From: Ascidiaceihabitans sp.
GTDB lineage: Bacteria > Pseudomonadota > Alphaproteobacteria > Rhodobacterales > Rhodobacteraceae
DNA length: 64,000 nt
Direction: 5' to 3'
Assembly: GCA_028825475.1 (NCBI GenBank)
Contig: JAPKAB010000005.1
Coordinates: 96,814-160,813 of the forward strand
Shown: positions 18,698-27,438 of the stretch, piece by piece
Numbering within the stretch: position 1 is the stretch's first letter
Layout of the letters: the number at the start of each line of letters is the position of its first letter
Translations under genes and position numbers: made by a program
The notes under the pieces: generated by a model
The model's database searches: none
What the model saw: the letters and a program-made list of their open reading frames with translations, nothing else
Told to the model about the DNA's origin: nothing

Positions 18698-20359
18698 CCC
18701 CCGTCCGACCTGACGACAGATCAAGATCACGGGCAACAACCCCATTGCAACAATGACCAAGCTGGGCACCGCTGCGCCCTCAAGCCGCTCATCAGATGCG
18801 AGGCGATACGCTTGTACCGCCAAAGTGTCATAGTTGAACGGTCGCATGATCAAGGTCGCAGGCAGTTCTTTCATCACATCCACGAACACGATCAACAACG
18901 CAGTCAACAGGCTGGGTGTGAGGATCGGCAAATGCACGCGGCGCAATGTGCCCCAAGGCGTCTGCCCCAAGGATCGGCTGGCGGCGTCCATGTTGGCGTG
19001 AACCAATGCTTGTCCCCCCTCATATGCACCAAGAGCCGCAGCAGAAAACCGGACAAGATAGGCAATGATCAGCAACCAGATGGACCCCGTCACCAGCAAT
19101 CCGGTTGAAATATCAAACGTACTGCGCATCCAAGCATCCAACGCGTTGTCAAAGGCCGCAAAGGGCACCAACAGGCCGACGGCAACAACACCGCCTGGCA
19201 CTGCGTAACCAAGACGCGCAATATAAGCTGTTGCGCTGGAAAACCGCCCCGGTTGCATGCGCTGGAAAAAGCCAACTGTGACAGCCGCGCAAACGGTAAC
19301 AACCGCGGCAATGCCCGCAAGAGTAAGCGAGTTTTGAATGAACGCTAGGTAGCGACTGCTCAGCAAATCTTGTTCTGATCCCAGCCCCATGTTGAACAGA
19401 ACAACAACGGGCAACACACACCCCAACAGCACCGGAATAGAACACAACGCAAAGGCCGCAAACGCTTGAACGCCGTGTAGCTGAAGCTGCGTTTTTTCCT
19501 GACCACCGCGAGCGGCATCTGAATATTTCGCCCGCCCCCGCTGGATGCGTTCCAACATCGCAAGCAGCAGTGCAAAACTAAGCAAACAAAGCGCGAGTTG
19601 TGCTGCGCCGCCACGATCAGCCAAGGTGAACCAGCTTGTGTAAATGCCTGTCGCGAATGTCTGAACGCCAAAGTACGCAACCGTTCCAAAGTCAGCGATC
19701 GTTTCCATAACGGCCAACAGTACACCGCCCGCAATGGCAGGACGTGCCAAAGGCAAACTCACACGGAAAAACGCAGACCATGCACTGCTGCCAAGGGCCC
19801 GTGCGGCAAGGAATGTTGTTCCACTTTGCTGCAGGAACGAAGCGCGCGCGAGCAAGTAGACATAAGGATATAAAACCAGCACCAGCATGAAGGCAGCACC
19901 ACCAAGGGAACGCACCTCTGGGAACCAATAATCACGCGGTCCCCACCCCATCACATCGCGCAGGGTCGATTGTACGATCCCTGGATGATCCAGAATATAG
20001 GTATAAGCATAAGCCAAAACATAGGACGGAAATGCGAGCGGCAGTACCAACGCGATTTCAAACAATCGCACACCAGGAAAGCGGGTCATCGTCACCAACC
20101 ATGCAGCGCCCACGCCTAGGCAAAGCGTCCCAATTGAAACCAGCACAACCAGCAATGCAGTGTTGCCAACGTAGCGCGGCAAAACAGAGCCTAACAGCTG
20201 CGATACCGTGCCCGTACCACCACTGAACGCCGCGATGGCCACCGCCATCATCGGCAACAGGCAGATCGCCGCAACCAGTACGGCAACAGCGGATAGCCCA
20301 AGGGGCGCATGGCGCGCGCGCTTTTTTAATGCGGGGGTATATGCGGCGTGATCAGTCAT
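18692..20359 (-). CDS. Fe(3+)-type ABC transporter permease (fused two-domain, FbpB/ThiP-like)
   Basis: 555 aa, two permease domains; EAA-like loops AARALGSSAWSAFFRVSLPLARPAIAGG and ASRSLGQTPWGTLRRVHLPILTPSLLTA. Confidence 0.88.
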   Translation of the reverse strand: MTDHAAYTPALKKRARHAPLGLSAVAVLVAAICLLPMMAVAIAAFSGGTGTVSQLLGSVLPRYVGNTALLVVLVSIGTLCLGVGAAWLVTMTRFPGVRLFEIALVLPLAFPSYVLAYAYTYILDHPGIVQSTLRDVMGWGPRDYWFPEVRSLGGAAFMLVLVLYPYVYLLARASFLQQSGTTFLAARALGSSAWSAFFRVSLPLARPAIAGGVLLAVMETIADFGTVAYFGVQTFATGIYTSWFTLADRGGAAQLALCLLSFALLLAMLERIQRGRAKYSDAARGGQEKTQLQLHGVQAFAAFALCSIPVLLGCVLPVVVLFNMGLGSEQDLLSSRYLAFIQNSLTLAGIAAVVTVCAAVTVGFFQRMQPGRFSSATAYIARLGYAVPGGVVAVGLLVPFAAFDNALDAWMRSTFDISTGLLVTGSIWLLIIAYLVRFSAAALGAYEGGQALVHANMDAASRSLGQTPWGTLRRVHLPILTPSLLTALLIVFVDVMKELPATLIMRPFNYDTLAVQAYRLASDERLEGAAVPSLVIVAMGLLPVILICRQVGRGK

Positions 20360-20405
20360 TAAGGTCTATTACGACTAATTCACTCAGGAAATCCAGTGCG
20401 ACATA

Positions 20406-21605
20406 TCACTCGTAGGTGCGCTGGTCCTCGATCACCAATCCATCACGCGGCAAAGTACCAAGATCGCAGACCACAACCTTGCCCTTCATCTTCATCGTAT
20501 CGACGACGCTGGCGGCATATGCATCCGCGTCACCGCCATCGCATTCCACCTGAACCGTCAGGATGTCTTGTTCGCCTTCACGCGATGCAATTACACGCGC
20601 GCGGTCCACTTCCTCGTGACGTGAAACAAAGGCAGCAACCTGTTCGGGGCGTACAAACATACCCTTAATCTTGGTCGTTTGATCGGCGCGGCCCATCCAA
20701 CCTTTGATACGGGTGTTCGTGCGACCACATGGTGATTGCCCTGCCATAACAGCGCTCATGTCACCGGTTGCAAAGCGGATCAGTGGATAGTCTGGGTTCA
20801 ATGAGGTCACAAGAACCTCACCAATTTCACCAGGGAACACAGGTGTGCCGGTGCCAGGAATGACAATCTCAACGATGATTTGCTCGTCTAAAATCATACC
20901 TTCCATCGCGGCACTCTCATACGCGATATTTCCAACATCTGCTGTTGCGTACGACTGTAAACATGCAATGCCACGGTCCGCATATTCCTGACGCACGGAC
21001 GGGAACAACGCACCGCCACCAACAGCCGCTTTGGTAAAACCAAGGGTCACACCCATTTGATCGGCTTTGTCCAAAATCACCTTCAGATAATCAGGGGTCC
21101 CAGCATAAGCAGTCGTGCCCACATCACGGGCCGCCGTCACTTGAAGTTCAGTCTGCCCAGTGCCCGCCGGTAAAACAGTTGCACCAACAGCGCGCGCACC
21201 AGATTCGAAAATCATACCTGCAGGTGTCAGGTGATACCCAAAACAGTTCTGCACAATATCGTCTTTGCAAAATCCCGCAGCATGCAGGAAACGACCCATG
21301 CGCCACCAATCGTGGGTAATGCCACCCGGTTCATAAATCGGGCCGGGAGATTGAAAAATATGCGCCACGTTAGAGACGGGCATGCCACCAAAGGGCGGCT
21401 TTTCAGACTGCCACTTTGCCAGATCAGATTTGCGCAACACAGGGAGTGTCGCCAATCCTGACAGATCCAACAGTTTGTCAGCATCTGACACCGATGTGCC
21501 ACCATGACCTGCGATACGCGCCAGTTGACCGTTCAGCGCGGCCAACTGATCGGCCTCGCGCTGGTCGGCGCTGCGTGTTTCTAGATCGTCGTAAAATGTG
21601 GTCAT
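20406..21605 (-). CDS. Phenylacetate-CoA ligase family protein
   Basis: DDLETRSADQREADQLAALNGQLARI, GGITHDWWRMGRFLHAAGFCKDDIVQNCFGYHLTPAG, IRFATGDMS, GWMGRADQTTKIKGMFV. Confidence 0.9.
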   Translation of the reverse strand: MTTFYDDLETRSADQREADQLAALNGQLARIAGHGGTSVSDADKLLDLSGLATLPVLRKSDLAKWQSEKPPFGGMPVSNVAHIFQSPGPIYEPGGITHDWWRMGRFLHAAGFCKDDIVQNCFGYHLTPAGMIFESGARAVGATVLPAGTGQTELQVTAARDVGTTAYAGTPDYLKVILDKADQMGVTLGFTKAAVGGGALFPSVRQEYADRGIACLQSYATADVGNIAYESAAMEGMILDEQIIVEIVIPGTGTPVFPGEIGEVLVTSLNPDYPLIRFATGDMSAVMAGQSPCGRTNTRIKGWMGRADQTTKIKGMFVRPEQVAAFVSRHEEVDRARVIASREGEQDILTVQVECDGGDADAYAASVVDTMKMKGKVVVCDLGTLPRDGLVIEDQRTYE

Positions 21606-21645
21606 CAAAATCGTATCCAACTGGGGGTTCAAAGGGCGTGGCGTA

Positions 21646-22479
21646 TCAGCTCAACCAACGCTTACGACGGCGATACGACCGCACATCACGGAACGATTTG
21701 CGTCCATCATCAGACATGCCCAAATAGAATTCCTTCACATCTGGGTTCTCGCGCAATTCTGCAGCAGGGCCATCCATAACAACGCGACCAGATTCCAAAA
21801 TGTAGCCATAGTGGGCAAAACGCAAAGCGACGTTGGTGTTCTGCTCAGCCAATAAGAACGACACGCCTTCGCTTTCGTTAATGGACTTCACGATGCCGAA
21901 AATCTGTTCCACCAACTGTGGGGCCAAACCCATGGATGGTTCGTCCAAAAGGATCGTCTCAGGACGGGACATCAAAGCGCGGCCAATCGCACACATTTGC
22001 TGCTCACCACCCGAGGTATAGCCCGCTTGGGATTTGCGCCGTTCGCGCAGACGCGGGAAATAGTTATACACCATCTCAAGATCAGCCGCGATCGCGCCCT
22101 TACCATCCTTGCGCGTATACGCACCCGTCAGCAGGTTTTCCTCGATCGTGAGGTGTTCAAAACAGTGACGACCTTCCATCACCTGAACCACACCACGTTT
22201 CACCATGTCGGCGGGATCAGTTTCGTGAACATCCTCACCACGATATTTGACGGAGCCTTTGGTCACTTCACCACGCTCTGACGCCAAAAGGTTTGAGATT
22301 GCTTTAAGTGTGGTCGTCTTGCCAGCACCGTTGCCGCCCAACAATGCCGTAATACCGCCCTTGGGAACCGATAGGCTGACGCCCTTCAGCACAAGGATCA
22401 CGCTATTATAGATCACTTCGATGTTGTTGACCTCTAGTAGGGTCTCAGTGTCTTGTCCGCTGTCCAACATAAGGTTCAC
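21646..22479 (-). CDS. livF: Branched-chain amino acid-type ABC transporter ATP-binding protein (LivF)
   Basis: Walker A GGNGAGKTTTLKAIS; TSGGEQQMCAIGRALMSRPETILLDEPSMGLAPQLVEQIF. Confidence 0.93.
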   Translation of the reverse strand: MNLMLDSGQDTETLLEVNNIEVIYNSVILVLKGVSLSVPKGGITALLGGNGAGKTTTLKAISNLLASERGEVTKGSVKYRGEDVHETDPADMVKRGVVQVMEGRHCFEHLTIEENLLTGAYTRKDGKGAIAADLEMVYNYFPRLRERRKSQAGYTSGGEQQMCAIGRALMSRPETILLDEPSMGLAPQLVEQIFGIVKSINESEGVSFLLAEQNTNVALRFAHYGYILESGRVVMDGPAAELRENPDVKEFYLGMSDDGRKSFRDVRSYRRRKRWLS

Positions 22480-22541
22480 TTCATTGTTGCAAAAATTCTG
22501 GGGGAACTGGCGGCACCAAAAGCGCCGCCAGAATAGTCAGC

Positions 22542-23819
22542 TTACTTACAGCTAGATGCGATGTTGTTTTCTGCCGCATAGGCTGCAGAATCTTCATCGA
22601 TCAATGGCTGAATGACATCCATGTCAGATGGTGCGAATTCGTTGATCAAAGACCAAGTTTTCGCAGATGCATCCCACTGGGTCATACCAACAAGACCCGG
22701 ACCACCGTGGTTGGCACAAGATACGTTGAACTCTGGACCAAAGCCTGGAAGACCAAGGGCCGCCATCTTCGCTTCAGTGATTTCCAACGCTTCCATCCCG
22801 TCACGCATCATCGCCGCTGTGATGTCTGCGGTGCCGTGGATTTCTTGCGCTGTTTTCGCAGCTTCTGCTGCCAACATAGCTGCATACAAACCGCGGTTAT
22901 AAAGAACCGTACCGATTTGATCGCCAGCACCAGCCGCATTGCCTGCGTCTACAACGTACTTCTGAATGTCTGCAAAGACAGGAAAGTCGCTGCCAACACC
23001 GTGGAACGTCAATGCTTTGTAGCCATTGGCTGCATCGCCTGCAGGAAGAACGTCGTTCTCAGAACCAGACCACCAGATACCGATGAAATCTTCCATTGGG
23101 TAACGGATGTTTGCAGCTTCTTGAACCGCAACTTGGTTCATAACGCCCCAGCCATACATGATGACATTGTCAGGCTTCTCACGACGGATTTGTAGCCACT
23201 GTGATTTCTGCTCTTGGCCCGGGTGATCAACTGGCAACAATGTCAGTTCAAAACCGTGCTTTTTAGACAGCTCTTCCAACGTGCGGATCGGCTCTTTGCC
23301 GTAAGCAGAGTTGTGATACACAAGCGCGATTTTCTTACCCGCGATGTCGCCTTGAGACATCAGATAGTTGATCGCACCAGACGCACCGTTCCAGTAGTTT
23401 GCCGGATAGTTGAAGACGTTTGAAAAAACATCGCCATTCGCAGCAGACGTACGGCCATAACCCATTGAGTGGATTGGAATGCCATCAGCAGTCGCTTTTG
23501 GGATCAGCTGATATGTGATGCCTGTAGACAGCGGCTGATACACAAGCGCGCCTTCGCCTTTTGTAGACTCGTAGCACTCAACACCTTTTTCAGTGTTATA
23601 GCCTGTCTCACATTCTGGCACAGACGTCATAACGCCACCAATGCCGCCATCACGTGCGTTCAACAAATTGAAGTAATCCGCATAGCCATCAGCAAACGGA
23701 ATACCGCCCGCAGCATATGGACCCGTGCGATAGCTTAGTGATGGGAACACAAGGTCCGCCATAACTGGGCTTGCTGCCATTACGGCGGCGACTGCCATTG
23801 TTCCTAGTTTCATTTTCAT
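22542..23819 (-). CDS. ABC transporter periplasmic substrate-binding protein (LivK-like)
   Basis: Signal peptide MKMKLGTMAVAAVMAASPVMA; type-1 periplasmic binding fold; embedded in the liv operon. Confidence 0.9.
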   Translation of the reverse strand: MKMKLGTMAVAAVMAASPVMADLVFPSLSYRTGPYAAGGIPFADGYADYFNLLNARDGGIGGVMTSVPECETGYNTEKGVECYESTKGEGALVYQPLSTGITYQLIPKATADGIPIHSMGYGRTSAANGDVFSNVFNYPANYWNGASGAINYLMSQGDIAGKKIALVYHNSAYGKEPIRTLEELSKKHGFELTLLPVDHPGQEQKSQWLQIRREKPDNVIMYGWGVMNQVAVQEAANIRYPMEDFIGIWWSGSENDVLPAGDAANGYKALTFHGVGSDFPVFADIQKYVVDAGNAAGAGDQIGTVLYNRGLYAAMLAAEAAKTAQEIHGTADITAAMMRDGMEALEITEAKMAALGLPGFGPEFNVSCANHGGPGLVGMTQWDASAKTWSLINEFAPSDMDVIQPLIDEDSAAYAAENNIASSCK

Positions 23820-23911
23820 CGATTTTTCCTCCCTGGATTTTTCGATATGTACTGGCGTTAACCAGCGTTCGTTGAGCAGGGTTTTTCCCGCCATTATTGG
23901 TAGCCACCCCA

Positions 23912-24988
23912 CTAGTGTGGGAAGGGCCACAATCTCAATTTCTCTTTAGCGACACGCCAAAGCTGCGCCAGACCATGCGGTTCCGCGATCAAGAAGATCA
24001 CGATCAACGCACCGACGATTACCAACTGCAAGTGGGCAACGATGTCTGTTGGCCAACCCAACCAGTCAACGCCAACCAATTTCAAGACAACCGGCAAGAC
24101 CACCAAAAACGCAGCACCGGCGAATGATCCAAAGATCGATCCAAGGCCGCCAATGATGATCATAAACAAAACGGTGAATGACTTGGTGATGCCAAAGGCC
24201 TCGCCCACTTCAACCGCGCCCAAATACACAGCAAAGAACAACGCACCTGAAATACCGATAAAGAACGAACTAACAGCAAACGCACTTAGCTTTGCCCTCA
24301 ACGGGTTCACACCGATGATCTCAGCCGCAATATCCATATCACGAATGGCCATCCATTTGCGCCCAAAAGCGCCCCGCGTAAGATTACGGGCAATCACTGC
24401 GCTGAAGATAACAAACGCCAAGCAGAACAGATAAGTCGCCCACGCTTCGGTATTCGGTCCCGTCACTTCGATCCCAAATACTGTGCGTTCTGGGGCCGAG
24501 ATTTGGCCAGAAGCCGAGTAGTTGTAGAACCACGGCACACGGTTAAACAACCAAACAAGGAAGAACTGCGCGGCCAGTGTTGCCACGGCAAGATAGAACC
24601 CTTTGATCCGCAAAGATGGCAGACCAAACAAGACACCAACACCAGCGGTGATAAGACCCGCGATTAAGACATGGATTAACATGCTCACTTCTGGAAAGGC
24701 CGTCATCAGCTTGTAACAGGCATATGCCCCCACAGCCATGAAACCACCTGTACCCAAAGAAACTTGGCCACAATACCCCACCAGAATGTTCAGGCCGATT
24801 GCAGCAATCGCATAGATCAAGAACGGTAGGAAAATTGAATTCACCCAATAGTCATTGATTGTGAATGGGATCACGAAGATCGCGACAAACAGGACCAAAT
24901 AGTAACGATAGCGATCAAACCGGATCGGAAAGGTTTGGCTGTCTTCGGGATAAGATGTGCTGAAATCGCCAGCTTCACGATAAAACAT
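23912..24988 (-). CDS. livM: Branched-chain amino acid-type ABC transporter permease (LivM)
   Basis: NILVGYCGQVSLGTGGFMAVGAYACY, GLPSLRIKGFYLAVATLAAQF, KSFTVLFMIIIGGLGSIFG. Confidence 0.93.
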   Translation of the reverse strand: MFYREAGDFSTSYPEDSQTFPIRFDRYRYYLVLFVAIFVIPFTINDYWVNSIFLPFLIYAIAAIGLNILVGYCGQVSLGTGGFMAVGAYACYKLMTAFPEVSMLIHVLIAGLITAGVGVLFGLPSLRIKGFYLAVATLAAQFFLVWLFNRVPWFYNYSASGQISAPERTVFGIEVTGPNTEAWATYLFCLAFVIFSAVIARNLTRGAFGRKWMAIRDMDIAAEIIGVNPLRAKLSAFAVSSFFIGISGALFFAVYLGAVEVGEAFGITKSFTVLFMIIIGGLGSIFGSFAGAAFLVVLPVVLKLVGVDWLGWPTDIVAHLQLVIVGALIVIFLIAEPHGLAQLWRVAKEKLRLWPFPH

Positions 24989-25132
24989 TAGTGTTCTCCC
25001 CAAACCGCGACACGCGATCCGTTTTCATTAATTTTCAACGCGGCGTTAACCAGCAATTCACTTTTCAGCGCTTTGCCACATTCTGCCCTATTTCCGATGC
25101 GACACATTCCGTGAGAAAACGGAGTGGGATCC

Positions 25133-25450
25133 ATGTCGACAATATTCAACGATTTGCGGCTGCTTGAGGCCAAACGCGTCAGTGGTGCGTTGTCCCAAGC
25201 TGAGTTCGACAGACAGAAGACCGCAATCTTGGACAGTGTTCCAGACGCATTGGAAACTGATTTCACAGTAGTTGAACGATCCGCAACAAATTCACACACC
25301 CTATGGGATATGCTACTGTTGTGGCTGGTCGCTGCCGTGCTGTGTGCCTCAGCGACATGGGCCATCACAGGTAACATCGCCATTGCATCAACACTGGGCA
25401 TAACCGTGCTTGCCGCATTCACGATCAAGCTATTTACAGCGCTGGATTGA
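25133..25450 (+). CDS. Small SHOCT-like membrane protein, antisense-oriented within the liv operon
   Basis: MSTIFNDLRLLEAKRVSGALSQAEFDRQKTAILD (SHOCT-like helix pair) followed by two TM segments; ATG 25133 preceded by GGAG. Confidence 0.7.
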   Translation: MSTIFNDLRLLEAKRVSGALSQAEFDRQKTAILDSVPDALETDFTVVERSATNSHTLWDMLLLWLVAAVLCASATWAITGNIAIASTLGITVLAAFTIKLFTALD

Positions 25451-26452
25451 TCACACACGTTCAATGATCTTCTCCCCAAACAGACCTTGGGGACGGAACA
25501 CCAAGAAAACCAACGCAAGTACATATGCAAACCAGTTTTCTGTCGCGCCGCCCAACATCGGACCAAACGAGAACTCAAACAATTTCTCGCCCACACCGAT
25601 GATCAAGCCGCCAACAATCGCACCAGGGATCGACGTGAAACCACCCAGCATCAAAACCGGCAATGCCTTCAGTGCGATCAAAGATAGGGAAAACTGAACG
25701 CCAGACTTAGCGCCCCACATGATACCCGCAACCAAGGCGACAAAGCCCGCCAGTGACCACACTAAGATCCAGATGAAATTCAGCGACACACCAACCGATA
25801 GGGCTGCTTGGTGATCATCGGCCACCGCACGCATCGCGCGGCCTTGTTTTGTGTACTGGCTGAAAGCAACCAATGCCAAAACCAGAACCACAGCAATCAC
25901 AGTCGCAACCATGTCTAGCTTGTCGATAAAGAAGCCATAGAAATCCTCGTTGCCAAAACCCAGCCACTGAGTGTTCTCTTCGACCCAAAGGCTACCACCT
26001 TGCGGCAGGCCAACGGCCATCTTCTTGATCTCGGACCCCCACATCAAATCGCCAACACCCTCAAGGAAGTAGGCCAATCCAATGGTTGCCATGAACAGGA
26101 TGATTGGTTCTTGGCCAACCAAATGACGAAACACAAAGCGCTGAACGAGGTAGGCAAACCCCACCATCACCGCCAGCGTGAGTAGGATCGCCGCAAAGGC
26201 AGGAACATGCCAGCCAAAGTGGTGAATGTCAGTGCCAAAGGTTGCGTTAATAAGATGCGAAAACGGCACCTGACCTTCCATGATCCCAACAAGGGTCAGC
26301 GCGGCAAACAACGCCATGACGCCTTGGGCATAGTTGAAAATGCCGGAGGCTTTGTAGATCAAAACAAATCCCAACGCGACGAGCGCATAAAGAACACCAG
26401 CCATCAAACCGTTCAGGACTACTTCGGCCCCGTATAAAAGATCAGTAGGCAT
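25451..26452 (-). CDS. livH: Branched-chain amino acid-type ABC transporter permease (LivH)
   Basis: LNGLMAGVLYALVALGFVLIYKASGIFNYAQGVM, GGFTSIPGAIVGGLIIGVGEKL. Confidence 0.93.
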   Translation of the reverse strand: MPTDLLYGAEVVLNGLMAGVLYALVALGFVLIYKASGIFNYAQGVMALFAALTLVGIMEGQVPFSHLINATFGTDIHHFGWHVPAFAAILLTLAVMVGFAYLVQRFVFRHLVGQEPIILFMATIGLAYFLEGVGDLMWGSEIKKMAVGLPQGGSLWVEENTQWLGFGNEDFYGFFIDKLDMVATVIAVVLVLALVAFSQYTKQGRAMRAVADDHQAALSVGVSLNFIWILVWSLAGFVALVAGIMWGAKSGVQFSLSLIALKALPVLMLGGFTSIPGAIVGGLIIGVGEKLFEFSFGPMLGGATENWFAYVLALVFLVFRPQGLFGEKIIERV

Positions 26453-26553
26453 ATCGCGCCCCTCTCATTTTGACATTTAGGGACGCGCCCTTGGCGCACC
26501 GACGCAATACCGACACGATACCGACGTTATACCGACGTGGTTTTTGGACTGAT

Positions 26554-27375
26554 TTATTCATCATGAGCCACACCCAAATACGCATCAATCACAGCTTGGT
26601 TGTTGCGCACCTCATCTGGTGTCCCGTCCCCAATTTTCTTGCCATAGTCCATAACAACAACGCGATCTGACAGATCCATAACCACGCCCATGTCGTGTTC
26701 AATTAAGGCAATCGTGGTGCCGAATTCGTCGTTCATGGATAGGATAAAGCGGCTCATGTCCTCTTTTTCCTCAACGTTCATCCCCGCCATCGGTTCATCC
26801 AAAAGCAGTAATGACGGCTCAGCAGCCAGTGCACGGGCCAACTCTACACGCTTCTTCAAACCGTAGGGCAAACGCGCAACCGGTGTTTTGCGGATCGCTT
26901 GGATTTCCAGAAAATCGATAATTCTTTCAGCAACTTCACGGTTCGCTGTCTCTTCTTTTTCCGCGCGCCCCTTCCACAAAGCTTGGGAAAACATACCCGT
27001 TTTCATGTGGGTCAATCGACCGGTCATCACGTTGTCCAAAACGCTCATGCCTTCAAACAAGGCGATGTTTTGAAACGTCCGCGCGATCCCTTGTTGGGCT
27101 ACTTGATAGGGACGCATCTGTGGGCGCTGCACACCCTTGTACAAAACCTGACCATCCTGAGGGACGTAAAACCCGGAGATGACATTCAGCATCGAAGATT
27201 TGCCAGCACCATTGGGACCAATGATGGCACGCACTTCGCCTTCACGAATGTCAAAGGAGATATTCTTGATCGCCTCAACACCCCCAAACCTAAGGGTAAT
27301 ATTCTTCATCTCCATAACAACTGGACCGATCTGGCGACCGTCGGCTGTCATGTATCCATCAGCTTGATCAAGCAT
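26554..27375 (-). CDS. livG: Branched-chain amino acid-type ABC transporter ATP-binding protein (LivG)
   Basis: FGGVEAIKNISFDIREGEVRAIIGPNGAGKSSMLNVISGFY, LLLDEPMAGMNVEEKEDM. Confidence 0.93.
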   Translation of the reverse strand: MLDQADGYMTADGRQIGPVVMEMKNITLRFGGVEAIKNISFDIREGEVRAIIGPNGAGKSSMLNVISGFYVPQDGQVLYKGVQRPQMRPYQVAQQGIARTFQNIALFEGMSVLDNVMTGRLTHMKTGMFSQALWKGRAEKEETANREVAERIIDFLEIQAIRKTPVARLPYGLKKRVELARALAAEPSLLLLDEPMAGMNVEEKEDMSRFILSMNDEFGTTIALIEHDMGVVMDLSDRVVVMDYGKKIGDGTPDEVRNNQAVIDAYLGVAHDE

Positions 27376-27438
27376 TGAAACGTCCCATCTTCATCTTAAC
27401 AAATAAACTCGCGCCGCAGGCTCCTGCACTCACAACAC

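Noticed and set aside
24988-25596. 202-aa minus-strand ORF spanning the livM-livH gap
   Set aside because: Overlaps both livH and the SHOCT-like gene with a non-protein-like composition; the plus-strand mini-ORF is the better candidate
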